From positions 1 through 15,247 of the forward strand of contig DIZY01000132.1 of NCBI GenBank assembly GCA_002428055.1: 15,247 bases of DNA, given 5' to 3'. This DNA comes from Helicobacteraceae bacterium UBA6016. Its GTDB lineage: Bacteria > Campylobacterota > Campylobacteria > Campylobacterales > UBA6016. Below, one piece after another: positions 6,715 to 13,675 of this stretch. Within the stretch, counting starts at the first letter, position 1, and each line of letters starts with the position of its first letter. Both the position numbers and the translations under genes were made by a program. Below the pieces are notes generated by a model that was not told the DNA's origin, searched no databases, and saw only the letters and a program-made list of their open reading frames with translations.

Positions 6715-9700
6715 TTTCTTTCCTCTTCTTGTTCAACATAGTCAGGCAAACGAACGCCCCCATTGATGATGGCTACGCTCCCATTTCCCCACGACGGCAA
6801 GGAAGCTCTAGCCCCTACCAGCGGAGTAAAAGTCTGTTCTTTACTATTTGTTTGTTGCAAAATTTGAGTAGGGACAAAACTAGCAGTTCCATTCTCAATA
6901 TGTGACACATCCGGCTTTGAAGGGAGTGTCGGAGCCTGAGTTGGAGCCTCTGTTGGCGCTTGTGTCGGAGCTTCCGTTGGAACCTGAGTTGGAACCTGAG
7001 TTGGAACCTCTGTTGGAACCTCTGTTGGCGCTTGTGTTGGCACGGCAGTAATATTGGCTGTCGTAGTAGCCGTGGCGGCTAACGAATAGTTAGCGGCAAT
7101 CCCTCCGTTGCTTCCGTCACTTAGCGTATACTCTACGGCGGTGACGGTTTTGCCGTTGCCTACTGCGGCAGTGTCAAAACTAGCGGTACCGTGACCCAAA
7201 ACTAAAGTTTCACTCCCCGCCAAACCATCCAAGCTTCCCCAGTTGGAGATAGTCACGCCAGTCGTGCCGTCGTAGGTTTTGTTATCGGCCGCAAGAGCTG
7301 TGAGCGTAAGCGCTTTTTTGGCGATAGTAAGCGCTCCTGCGGTATTGCCACTGCCGGCTTCTGTGTATCCGATTTTTAGAACATCGATGGTGATATTGCT
7401 ATAAGTTCCCGCATTTTTAAACCCTGTTGTGCTGCTACCATTGTAAACAAAGGTGTAGTCGGTTCCTAGTACCCATGAAGCGTAACCTGCGCCAAAGATA
7501 GACGAGGCACTCCAAAAATCTGTAAGATTATAAATACTGCCATTATAAGTTTGGTTTTGAGTGCCTAGGGTATAGGAAAGACCTATTATGGAAGGAGTCA
7601 TTGTCCATACATGTTCCCCACCAAGGGTGAGTGTCGGATAGGCTCCATCGCTGCCTGCTATATCCCAACCCACAAATGTAGACAATGTCTGCATCTCGGC
7701 GGTGGTTTTGCCCACGCCTCGTGATGAAGTTGTTTTTCCAGAGGTTTGGGTATCCCAGTAGCTATTAGTGACAGCACCTCCGCTAGCAAACCCACCCAAA
7801 AGCCCACCAGCAAGAGTTGTTCCCGTTACGCTCCCAGTGGCGTAGCTATTTGTGATCGTTGATGACTGGTAAAGTATGCCCACAAGTCCACCGACATAAC
7901 CTACTCCCGTTACACTTCCTGTGGCGTAGCTATTTGCGATTGTTGATGTGGCGTAAGCCCCTCCCACAAGCCCACCGACTTCATTGCCACTACCTATTAC
8001 ATCCACCGTAGCGTAACTATTTGTGATAGTGGAACCACTAATCGTTCCCACAAGCCCACCGACCATACTGCTTCCAGTTACACTGCCAGTAGCATAAGCA
8101 TTGGTGATGGTTCCATTATTGGCGAGTCCCGCCAATCCACCGGTTGCATTTTGGCCTGTTATATTGGCATTGACAATGCCAATATTGCGTATTGTAGCAC
8201 TATCTGTGAAACCAAATAATCCAACTTGGATTGTAGTTGGGCGGTCAATAAATAAACCTGTGATGGTATGCCCTAAGCCATCAAAGGTTCCTTTAAATCT
8301 ATTTGCTTGAGTTCCAATCGCCACAAACCCTGCACCGCTGTTTGTGTAGCCTGCTGTTGTATTGTCTATGTTGTTTGAAAGGGTGTAGTATTTGCTCAAA
8401 AGCGTGGTGTCACTTGCGTAGTTGATATTTTGCAGTTGCGTCCAGTTCGTGATGGTGTAAGGAGAGGCGCTTGTGCCCATCCCACCCTCAAAAAGTGTTG
8501 TGTAGCTTGTGACGATATCCGCGGTTCTTGTTACGCCTGTCAAATAAGGTATTCCTCCGCCAACTTGATATCCAGCTACCGTAGCGCCAGCGCCAGCGGT
8601 AGGAAATGACCAGATAGTTGTATCCCAACCTGCGCCAGTAAAAGTAGAAGAATCCGTCATCTGCGCCGTGGTTTTGCCGCTCAAAGTGGTAAATGTGCCG
8701 GCACTGCTAGCGGCTACGCCGTTTGTTGGTTGTCCGCTACTCTCTTTATCCCAAAAGCTGTTATTAATAACTCCGCTAGAGTTGTTATAACCAACAAACC
8801 CGCCGACTTCGGTCGTACCTGCGACCAAGCCTGTTGAATAGCTATTGCTTATGGTTCCTTGATTTTGACCTGCGAAGCCTCCTACTCTATAGGTACCTGT
8901 GACTTTTCCTTTGGCATAGCTATTTTGTATTGTTCCGGTAATGAGAGTTCCAAGCAGTCCGCCTACATAGCTGGAGCCTGCTACTTCTCCGGTCGCATAG
9001 CTGTTTTTTATAGTTCCACTATCAGTTAAAATACCGACCAATCCTCCCGCATTCCCTTTTCCGGACACTTTCCCCGTTGCATAGCTGTTTTCCATTGTCC
9101 CGGCAAAACTACCGACCAGCCCACCAAAAAAATCCCCTCCCACGCTACCTGCTTTCAAGCTAACCTCGGCGCTTGAGTGGCTAGAGATGATTTTTCCGGT
9201 ATATTTACCAACGAGACCGCCGGTTAGCGAAGCCATGTCCATGTCTTTATCAACTCCAACTACACTCCCGCTGGATGAGGCATTGACAATCAAAGAGGTT
9301 GTCCCCCAAGCGGCGCCAACCAAAGCGCCTATGTTCTTATTTCCTTCAACCGTTGCATTGGATAGCGTAATATTGCCGATATAAGCGTCGTTTATTTGAC
9401 CGAATAAACCGACATATTCATCGGTGCCGACGATATTTAGCCCATCTATCGTATGCCCCAATCCTTCAAAAGAGCCTGTAAAAGTGCTTATGCGTGTCCA
9501 GTTGTTTGCTCCACTTAGCGCAATATTTGTAGAGAGCGCAAAATCGCCGCTTAGGTTGGTGCCAAGTTGTGTGTTTAATGCCGCTCCATCGTTACTTGCG
9601 ATAGTAGTATAGTTGACAGCGGTACCATCCGAGCCAAGCTTTGTGCCAAAATTGGTTGAGGTCGCACCATTATGGCCATGAGTTACACCGCTTGCTAGCA

Positions 9701-10988
9701 GTGAAATGGGGGCATTGATGAGATAATAAGCAGGGTTACTTGCTGCAACTGCGCCTTGTCCGTACTCCAAAACTAGCCGACCACCCGTGCCGCCGCTTGC
9801 ATCTATCGCCGCATTGATGAGTATATTTCTATCGGCGTGAAGGGTTAGGGCGTTGCCGCTTGACCATGTGATACCGGAGTTTACGAAGATGTCTCCATCC
9901 GTTCCGCTTTGTCCGCTTGAAGTGTCATATCTTGTGCCATCTGTGGTATCTGTGGTGATTTTTACATTCCCGCTTCCAAGAGCGGTAGAGATGGTTCCCG
10001 CAAGGGCGGTGTCTATGGTGATATTAACAGGGTCTATGAGCCATTCCCCTGTTTGTACATGCAAAGAAGCATCGTTGACAAACTCTTTTCCTGAAGTCTC
10101 AATAAACCCTTCGCCGCTTCCGGTACTCAAGCTTCCTCCAAACTCCCCTTTTCCCCCATGCGCAAACAACACAATCTTGCCCATAACATCGTCAAGCGTT
10201 TTGGCTTCGATGATTCCCGTATTGTTTACCACTCCTCTTAGCAGTTCATCTACGGCGTTTGTGGTGAGGTATATCTCTCCGCCGTCGGCATACACTGCGC
10301 CTTTGTTTTGTACTAGGGCATCGAGGATGCCTTTTTGTACGGTGAGTTCTACTATGGAGTTGCCGTTTAGGTTGATGGTGACTTCACTAGCGCCCACTAA
10401 GTGCACTTTGCCTTTGACGGCTCTTATCGTACCCTTATTGGAGACGCTGTCCGCCAAAAGGGCGGCGTAGCCTGAGTTTGTGATGTCGATTTGCCCTAGG
10501 TTGATGATGGACTCTGTGGAGCTACCTGTAAAGGCATAGTTGTCCGCTTGAAAGTCTCTATCAGAGAGCTCTTTGGTGGTGGCTAGAAGTCCGGCGGTAT
10601 TGATACTTGCGTTTTTGCCAAAGAGCACGCCGTTGCTATTTAGTATCCACACCTGACCGTTGGCATTTATAGCGCCATCTATCACGCTTCTTTCGTTGCC
10701 GATTACTCTATTTAGGGTGATAGATGAGGCGTTTGGCTGGGCGAAATTGACCGTTTCGTTTGGTTTGATGCCAAAGTTTTGCCAGTTGATGGAGGCTTTA
10801 TTGGAGCTTTGGGCAATATTGGTAGCGTTGCCGCTTTGGGAGATGACGGCGCTTCCGCTTGTGACGACCCCACCGCTAGGGGCCGCTTGGAGCATACTAA
10901 CACCGACTATCAAAGCCGATACGACGAGCGATATCCTTCCGCCTTTTAAGATACGAAAACGAGAACTGTGGTCTGGGCAATACTTCAT
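6711..10988 (-). CDS. Two-partner secretion exoprotein TpsA (filamentous haemagglutinin-type, GLUG repeats)
   Basis: A large secreted protein of about 1425 aa. It begins with a long signal peptide (MKYCPDHSSRFRILKGG, hydrophobic core, cleavage near AAPSGG). A TPS/haemagg_act domain (PF05860, about residues 35-180) follows, with 'NWQNFGIKPNETVNF' and 'LNSNGVLFGKNASINTAGLLATT'. Then come beta-helical filler, two GLUG-repeat modules (about 460-796 and 829-1126; repeats such as 'GGLVG' and 'NSYATG'), an MBG-like stretch, a YDG domain (about 1226-1314, 'NKTYDGTTGV'), a Pro-Thr linker (1317-1352) and a C-terminal tail ending near 'SVAIINGGVRLPDY'. The likely role is a surface or released adhesin. 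I chose ATG 10988: AAGGA (11000-10996) lies 7 bases before it; ATG 10991 is possible, and a TTG at 11015 lacks an RBS. It is the third gene of the regulator-kinase-tpsA-tpsB operon. The binding target is unknown. Confidence 0.92.
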   Translation of the reverse strand: MKYCPDHSSRFRILKGGRISLVVSALIVGVSMLQAAPSGGVVTSGSAVISQSGNATNIAQSSNKASINWQNFGIKPNETVNFAQPNASSITLNRVIGNERSVIDGAINANGQVWILNSNGVLFGKNASINTAGLLATTKELSDRDFQADNYAFTGSSTESIINLGQIDITNSGYAALLADSVSNKGTIRAVKGKVHLVGASEVTINLNGNSIVELTVQKGILDALVQNKGAVYADGGEIYLTTNAVDELLRGVVNNTGIIEAKTLDDVMGKIVLFAHGGKGEFGGSLSTGSGEGFIETSGKEFVNDASLHVQTGEWLIDPVNITIDTALAGTISTALGSGNVKITTDTTDGTRYDTSSGQSGTDGDIFVNSGITWSSGNALTLHADRNILINAAIDASGGTGGRLVLEYGQGAVAASNPAYYLINAPISLLASGVTHGHNGATSTNFGTKLGSDGTAVNYTTIASNDGAALNTQLGTNLSGDFALSTNIALSGANNWTRISTFTGSFEGLGHTIDGLNIVGTDEYVGLFGQINDAYIGNITLSNATVEGNKNIGALVGAAWGTTSLIVNASSSGSVVGVDKDMDMASLTGGLVGKYTGKIISSHSSAEVSLKAGSVGGDFFGGLVGSFAGTMENSYATGKVSGKGNAGGLVGILTDSGTIKNSYATGEVAGSSYVGGLLGTLITGTIQNSYAKGKVTGTYRVGGFAGQNQGTISNSYSTGLVAGTTEVGGFVGYNNSSGVINNSFWDKESSGQPTNGVAASSAGTFTTLSGKTTAQMTDSSTFTGAGWDTTIWSFPTAGAGATVAGYQVGGGIPYLTGVTRTADIVTSYTTLFEGGMGTSASPYTITNWTQLQNINYASDTTLLSKYYTLSNNIDNTTAGYTNSGAGFVAIGTQANRFKGTFDGLGHTITGLFIDRPTTIQVGLFGFTDSATIRNIGIVNANITGQNATGGLAGLANNGTITNAYATGSVTGSSMVGGLVGTISGSTITNSYATVDVIGSGNEVGGLVGGAYATSTIANSYATGSVTGVGYVGGLVGILYQSSTITNSYATGSVTGTTLAGGLLGGFASGGAVTNSYWDTQTSGKTTSSRGVGKTTAEMQTLSTFVGWDIAGSDGAYPTLTLGGEHVWTMTPSIIGLSYTLGTQNQTYNGSIYNLTDFWSASSIFGAGYASWVLGTDYTFVYNGSSTTGFKNAGTYSNITIDVLKIGYTEAGSGNTAGALTIAKKALTLTALAADNKTYDGTTGVTISNWGSLDGLAGSETLVLGHGTASFDTAAVGNGKTVTAVEYTLSDGSNGGIAANYSLAATATTTANITAVPTQAPTEVPTEVPTQVPTQVPTEAPTQAPTEAPTQAPTLPSKPDVSHIENGTASFVPTQILQQTNSKEQTFTPLVGARASLPSWGNGSVAIINGGVRLPDYVEQEEERK
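6933..7040 (-). repeat. Nine-copy 12-bp tandem repeat in tpsA encoding a Pro-Thr linker
   Basis: Nine consecutive 12-base units encode PT(Q/E)(A/V), with a tenth degenerate unit (PTLP) next to it at 6921-6932. The unit is a multiple of three, so gain or loss of copies would change linker length without breaking the frame. It joins the YDG domain to the C-terminal tail and is probably an extended, flexible spacer. The copies differ slightly at the third and fourth codons, so the array is not perfectly homogenised. Confidence 0.9.
7725..9390 (-). repeat. Two clusters of GLUG repeats within tpsA
   Basis: Degenerate repeats of about 70-110 bases encode the pattern G-G-L-V-G, about 8 residues, then N-S-Y-A-T-G-x-V-x-G. 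One cluster lies at about 8720-9390 and another at about 7725-8190. Each cluster is preceded by 'F-x-G-(S/T)-F-(E/D)-G-L-G-H-T-I-x-G-L' and followed by a Trp-containing cap ('SFWDKESSG' or 'SYWDTQTSG', then 'KTTAQM' or 'KTTAEM'). This indicates duplication of a whole module rather than single repeats. Near-identical DNA words such as GTGGCGTAGCTATTTG recur in the second cluster. GLUG repeats are known in secreted surface proteins and predicted to build beta-helices. Confidence 0.8.
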
Positions 10989-11031
10989 CATTGATTCCTT
11001 CTGACTTCTTTGCAAAGACTCTAACTAAGAA

Positions 11032-11050
11032 GCGTTTGAGTGGCGTTTGA
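11032..11050 (-). promoter_or_regulatory. Candidate response-regulator site: two TCAAACGC direct repeats, 11-bp pitch
   Basis: On the minus strand TCAAACGC (11050-11043), the three bases CAC, then TCAAACGC again (11039-11032) lie in the gap between the kinase stop codon and the tpsA start, about 44 bases before the tpsA ATG. OmpR-family regulators typically bind tandem direct repeats spaced by about one helical turn, and such a regulator is encoded two genes upstream. No strong -10 was found downstream, so an internal tpsA promoter here is an inference. Confidence 0.4.
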
Positions 11051-11078
11051 TGAAACTGAAGATTGGCTTAAAGAGTGT

Positions 11079-12974
11079 TTATATGTGAGGAATTTTCAAA
11101 GCCATAGATGCTCCGTTGTTATAAAAAAACCTTACATTAGTCTTGAATCTGCTTTTGGCGAGTGTTTTGATGATATCCATTCCGATGCCGCTATGTCCCT
11201 CCTTCTCTTCAAACCCTACGCCGTTGTCGGAGATTAAAACAGCTATAAAATCTTCTTTTTTGCTGATATTTACTGTGATTTTGGGGGAGCTTGTACCCTT
11301 GAAGGCATATTTGAGGGAGTTGCTTACAAACTCGTTGATGATGATGCCAAGAGTGATGGAGGATTGGGAGCTAAGATATAGCTTTGGCGAGTTGACCTCT
11401 TTTTGTATGTCCAAAACGCAACTTACAAGAAGGTTGTCCAATAAATCGGTGACATAGCGCTTTAGCTCCAAAGTTTGTAAAAAAGTGCTTTGACGGAGTT
11501 GGTCTTGCGCCAAAGAGATGGCCGAGATGGTATTGTGGATGTCCTCCAAAGAGCTCTTTTTATCTTCTTGCAAAGAGTGCAGAGAGACAATGCTTGAGAT
11601 TACTTGAAGGTTGTTTTTGACTCTGTGGTCTAGCTCTTGAAACAGTAGCTCTTTTTGCTTTTCCATCTCTTTTCTTGCCGTCGTATCCCTGCTGATACCG
11701 TGATAGCCTGTGATATTGCCGTCTTTATCGTAGACCGCTTTTGAGACCACTTCCCCCCAGATGACAGAACCGTCTTTGCACTTATGCTCCACTTCAAATA
11801 TTGAGTATTCATCGTCGATGGCTCTCTCTTGTCTTTGTTTGATTTTCTCCATCACGACGGCGATGCCCTCCTCGGTGAACATCTCAAAGACATGGCGACC
11901 TATCAACTCTTGTGGCGAAAAGCCCAGTTTTTCTCTCACGCTGGGGCTAATATAGGTCAAATAATGGTTTTCGTCAGCCTTCCAAATAACATCTGTAACA
12001 TCTTCTGTAAGCTCACGATAGAGTGTTTCACTCTCTTTGAGCTTTTGTTCTGCAAGTTTGCGATGGCTGATTTCTCGTCGTAATAGATATATCCAGTACC
12101 CTATCAGCACAAACGCTACCGCAAGAGAGATGGCATATTTGGTCACTGTTTCACGACTTATCCCATAGTCGATACGCAGCCAATAATCAAACATCGCATC
12201 AAATTTTTCTTTTGGGATGGTTGCCATCGCTTGCGTCAAAATAATGGCGAGGGGTTCATTCCCATCGGTAACGGCAAATGCTTGTTCACTTATGTACTCT
12301 GTTTGACCTGAAAAGCGTAGCGTATCAAAATTATTTTTTTTGATAACAAAGTCTACGATATTTGCATCCCCTACATACGCATCAACCCTGTCGTCTACCA
12401 CCATCTCTAGCGCCTCTTTTGTGTTGGAGGCGGATACAAGAAGGATATTTGGGTAGTTGTTTTTTATAAACTCACCCATAAAATAGCCTTGTTCGACAAC
12501 GACCCGTTTGTTTTCGAGCTGTTTTAGACTACCTATGAATGCCCCCTTTCCATTATCGACAATCACGGTAGGTGCGCGATGATAGGGTTCGCTAAAAGTA
12601 AGATATTTTGAGCGTTCGGGTGTTTTTACGATACTTGTTAGCATATCTATCTCACCTTTTTTTGCAAGCTCGAGTAGCTCCCCCCATGATTTGTCCCTCA
12701 CAATCTCAAAACGCACACCCAACACCTTTTCGAGCTCACGGATATAATCTACCACTATACCGATATGATTGCCGTCTTTGTCCACCCACTCATACGGCGC
12801 ATATTCCGGATCCATCCCTACGACTATATGGGGGTTTTCTTTTAGCCACTCTTTTTGCTCTTTTGTGAGATGAAGAGCGGGTGATTTTTGGGCAATCGAC
12901 GCTTCGCCGTAAAGATAAAAACTCATCAAAAAAAAGAGTAAGATAGTTTTCACGCTATGCCGTCCACTTTGCAT
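11079..12974 (-). CDS. Sensor histidine kinase: periplasmic SBP_bac_3 domain, TM, PAS, HisKA_2
   Basis: A protein of up to 631 aa. After a signal peptide or N-terminal helix comes a periplasmic solute-binding domain of the amino-acid ABC family (SBP_bac_3, about 47-270; 'IVVGMDPEYAPYEWVDKDGNHIG' start region, 'KGEIDMLTS'). A TM helix (about 276-296), a PAS domain with PAC end (about 313-430, 'TYISPSVREKLGF'... 'GYHGISRDTTARK') and a HisKA_2 core follow. The phospho-acceptor is His450 in 'LDHRVKNNLQVI', the N box is 'NEFVSNSLKYAF', and 'DNGVGF' and 'GIGMDI' are the ATP-binding boxes. The arrangement recalls BvgS/EvgS input modules but lacks a phosphorelay. The likely signal is a small periplasmic ligand. 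The ATG at 12974 overlaps the regulator gene by 25 bases. A GTG at 12953 would give the classic 4-base GTGA overlap and start directly at the signal peptide (KTILLFFLMSFYLYG), and may be the true start. Confidence 0.9.
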   Translation of the reverse strand: MQSGRHSVKTILLFFLMSFYLYGEASIAQKSPALHLTKEQKEWLKENPHIVVGMDPEYAPYEWVDKDGNHIGIVVDYIRELEKVLGVRFEIVRDKSWGELLELAKKGEIDMLTSIVKTPERSKYLTFSEPYHRAPTVIVDNGKGAFIGSLKQLENKRVVVEQGYFMGEFIKNNYPNILLVSASNTKEALEMVVDDRVDAYVGDANIVDFVIKKNNFDTLRFSGQTEYISEQAFAVTDGNEPLAIILTQAMATIPKEKFDAMFDYWLRIDYGISRETVTKYAISLAVAFVLIGYWIYLLRREISHRKLAEQKLKESETLYRELTEDVTDVIWKADENHYLTYISPSVREKLGFSPQELIGRHVFEMFTEEGIAVVMEKIKQRQERAIDDEYSIFEVEHKCKDGSVIWGEVVSKAVYDKDGNITGYHGISRDTTARKEMEKQKELLFQELDHRVKNNLQVISSIVSLHSLQEDKKSSLEDIHNTISAISLAQDQLRQSTFLQTLELKRYVTDLLDNLLVSCVLDIQKEVNSPKLYLSSQSSITLGIIINEFVSNSLKYAFKGTSSPKITVNISKKEDFIAVLISDNGVGFEEKEGHSGIGMDIIKTLAKSRFKTNVRFFYNNGASMALKIPHI

Positions 12975-13603
12975 CCAAGCCCGTTAGAATATTCAAAAAC
13001 AGTGTGGTTTAGTTTTTTTCTTAGGCGGTGGATTAGTCCTCTCCTCGTTGAATTGCTCACCTTTTCACTCCCCCAGATGAAGTACTCAATACTATTCATA
13101 TCCACAAAAAAGCCTTTGCTCAAATAACATATATGGAAAAGATCAACCTCTTGTCTTGAAAGTATGATCTGCTTACTCTTGTAAAAAAGCGTCTGCGTCT
13201 CTTTGTTGTAACAAAAATCAGGATTTATACTTTGAGCTTTGATTGAGGAGGAGGCGAGCTTTAGTGCGGCGCTTAGGTCGGCTTCTTTGAAGGGCTTTGT
13301 AATATAGGCGGTAGGATTTGTGTCTAGCGTTTTTTCAATCATCCTATCATCGCCGTATGAGGTAAGATATATGACGCAAAAATCACTTATTTGTTTCAAC
13401 TGTTTTATGACCTCTATACCCGACTCATCATTTTCAAGCCTAATATCGCTTATGACTATATCAGGTTTATCGGCGCAAAAAAGCTCATAAGCATCTTCAA
13501 AGTTTCCGGCATGACCCATCGCCTCAAACCCTTTTTGCTCCAACACTTTTGTAAGATTGAGAGCTATCAGAGGCTCATCTTCTATTATCATCACCTTTAG
13601 CAT
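12950..13603 (-). CDS. OmpR-family-like response regulator
   Basis: The 217-aa regulator has a receiver domain (1-118) with Asp9/Glu10 of the acidic pocket, phospho-acceptor Asp53 ('IVISDIRL'), Thr81 and Lys103 ('ITKPF'). A C-terminal winged-helix domain of the Trans_reg_C type (about 132-216) has recognition-helix region 'STRRGLIHRLRKKL' and a wing 'SNGLGCKVD' in place of the usual 'GxGY' end. It is expected to take phosphate from the kinase that follows and overlaps it, and to bind DNA, with the tpsA-tpsB genes downstream as the obvious targets. I chose ATG 13603 because the receiver begins there (MLKVMIIEDEP) and AAGG lies 6 bases upstream. The longer frame to 13654 starts at the -10 hexamer of its own promoter and is rejected. 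Confidence 0.9.
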   Translation of the reverse strand: MLKVMIIEDEPLIALNLTKVLEQKGFEAMGHAGNFEDAYELFCADKPDIVISDIRLENDESGIEVIKQLKQISDFCVIYLTSYGDDRMIEKTLDTNPTAYITKPFKEADLSAALKLASSSIKAQSINPDFCYNKETQTLFYKSKQIILSRQEVDLFHICYLSKGFFVDMNSIEYFIWGSEKVSNSTRRGLIHRLRKKLNHTVFEYSNGLGCKVDGIA

Positions 13604-13637
13604 AAGGCGCCTTTTTTGAAGTATAAAATTTTTATAA

Positions 13638-13658
13638 ATAATTGTAAAAGACAATTAT
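13638..13658. promoter_or_regulatory. Perfect inverted repeat, candidate operator
   Basis: ATAATTGT, five bases, then ACAATTAT form a perfect 8-bp inverted repeat centred at about 13648. Read on the minus strand it covers the last five bases of a consensus -10 element and the expected transcription start. A protein bound here would block the promoter, so it may be an operator. AT-rich hairpins without a T-run are poor terminators, but a weak role in ending amrS transcription cannot be excluded. Confidence 0.45.
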
Positions 13659-13662
13659 ACCA
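13654..13662 (-). promoter_or_regulatory. Extended -10 promoter of the regulator-kinase-tpsA-tpsB operon
   Basis: On the minus strand TG (13662-13661), one base, then TATAAT (13659-13654) is a full extended -10 match, placed just after the amrS stop codon. The expected start of transcription is near 13647, giving a leader of about 44 bases before ATG 13603. The -35 position (about 13677-13682, ATTTTA) fits poorly, as is usual when the TG extension is present. Confidence 0.6.
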
Positions 13663-13675
13663 TCGAAAATAAATA

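Noticed and set aside
7725..8190. Regularly spaced similar DNA words that could look like a CRISPR array
   Set aside because: They are imperfect, in frame, and encode GLUG protein repeats within tpsA; there are no near-identical direct repeats with unique spacers and no cas genes.
9853..10470. 205-codon open frame on the plus strand
   Set aside because: It lies entirely antisense to the TPS domain region of tpsA, is Pro/Ser/Val-rich as expected from reading a repetitive gene backwards, and has no RBS or recognisable domain.
10989..11015. TTG start for tpsA at 11015
   Set aside because: No ribosome binding site precedes it, while AAGGA sits correctly before the ATGs at 10991/10988, which also begin a typical long TPS signal peptide.
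12608..12868. 86-codon open frame on the plus strand
   Set aside because: Antisense to the binding-protein domain of the sensor kinase; no RBS and no protein-like pattern.
13602..13613. AAGGCGCCTT palindrome over the regulator's ribosome binding site
   Set aside because: A contiguous 10-base palindrome leaves only a three-pair stem once a loop is allowed, too weak to count as an RNA switch.
13604..13654. 17-residue N-terminal extension of the response regulator
   Set aside because: It would start at the -10 hexamer of the promoter, before the expected transcript start, and the receiver domain begins at the ATG at 13603 with its own RBS.
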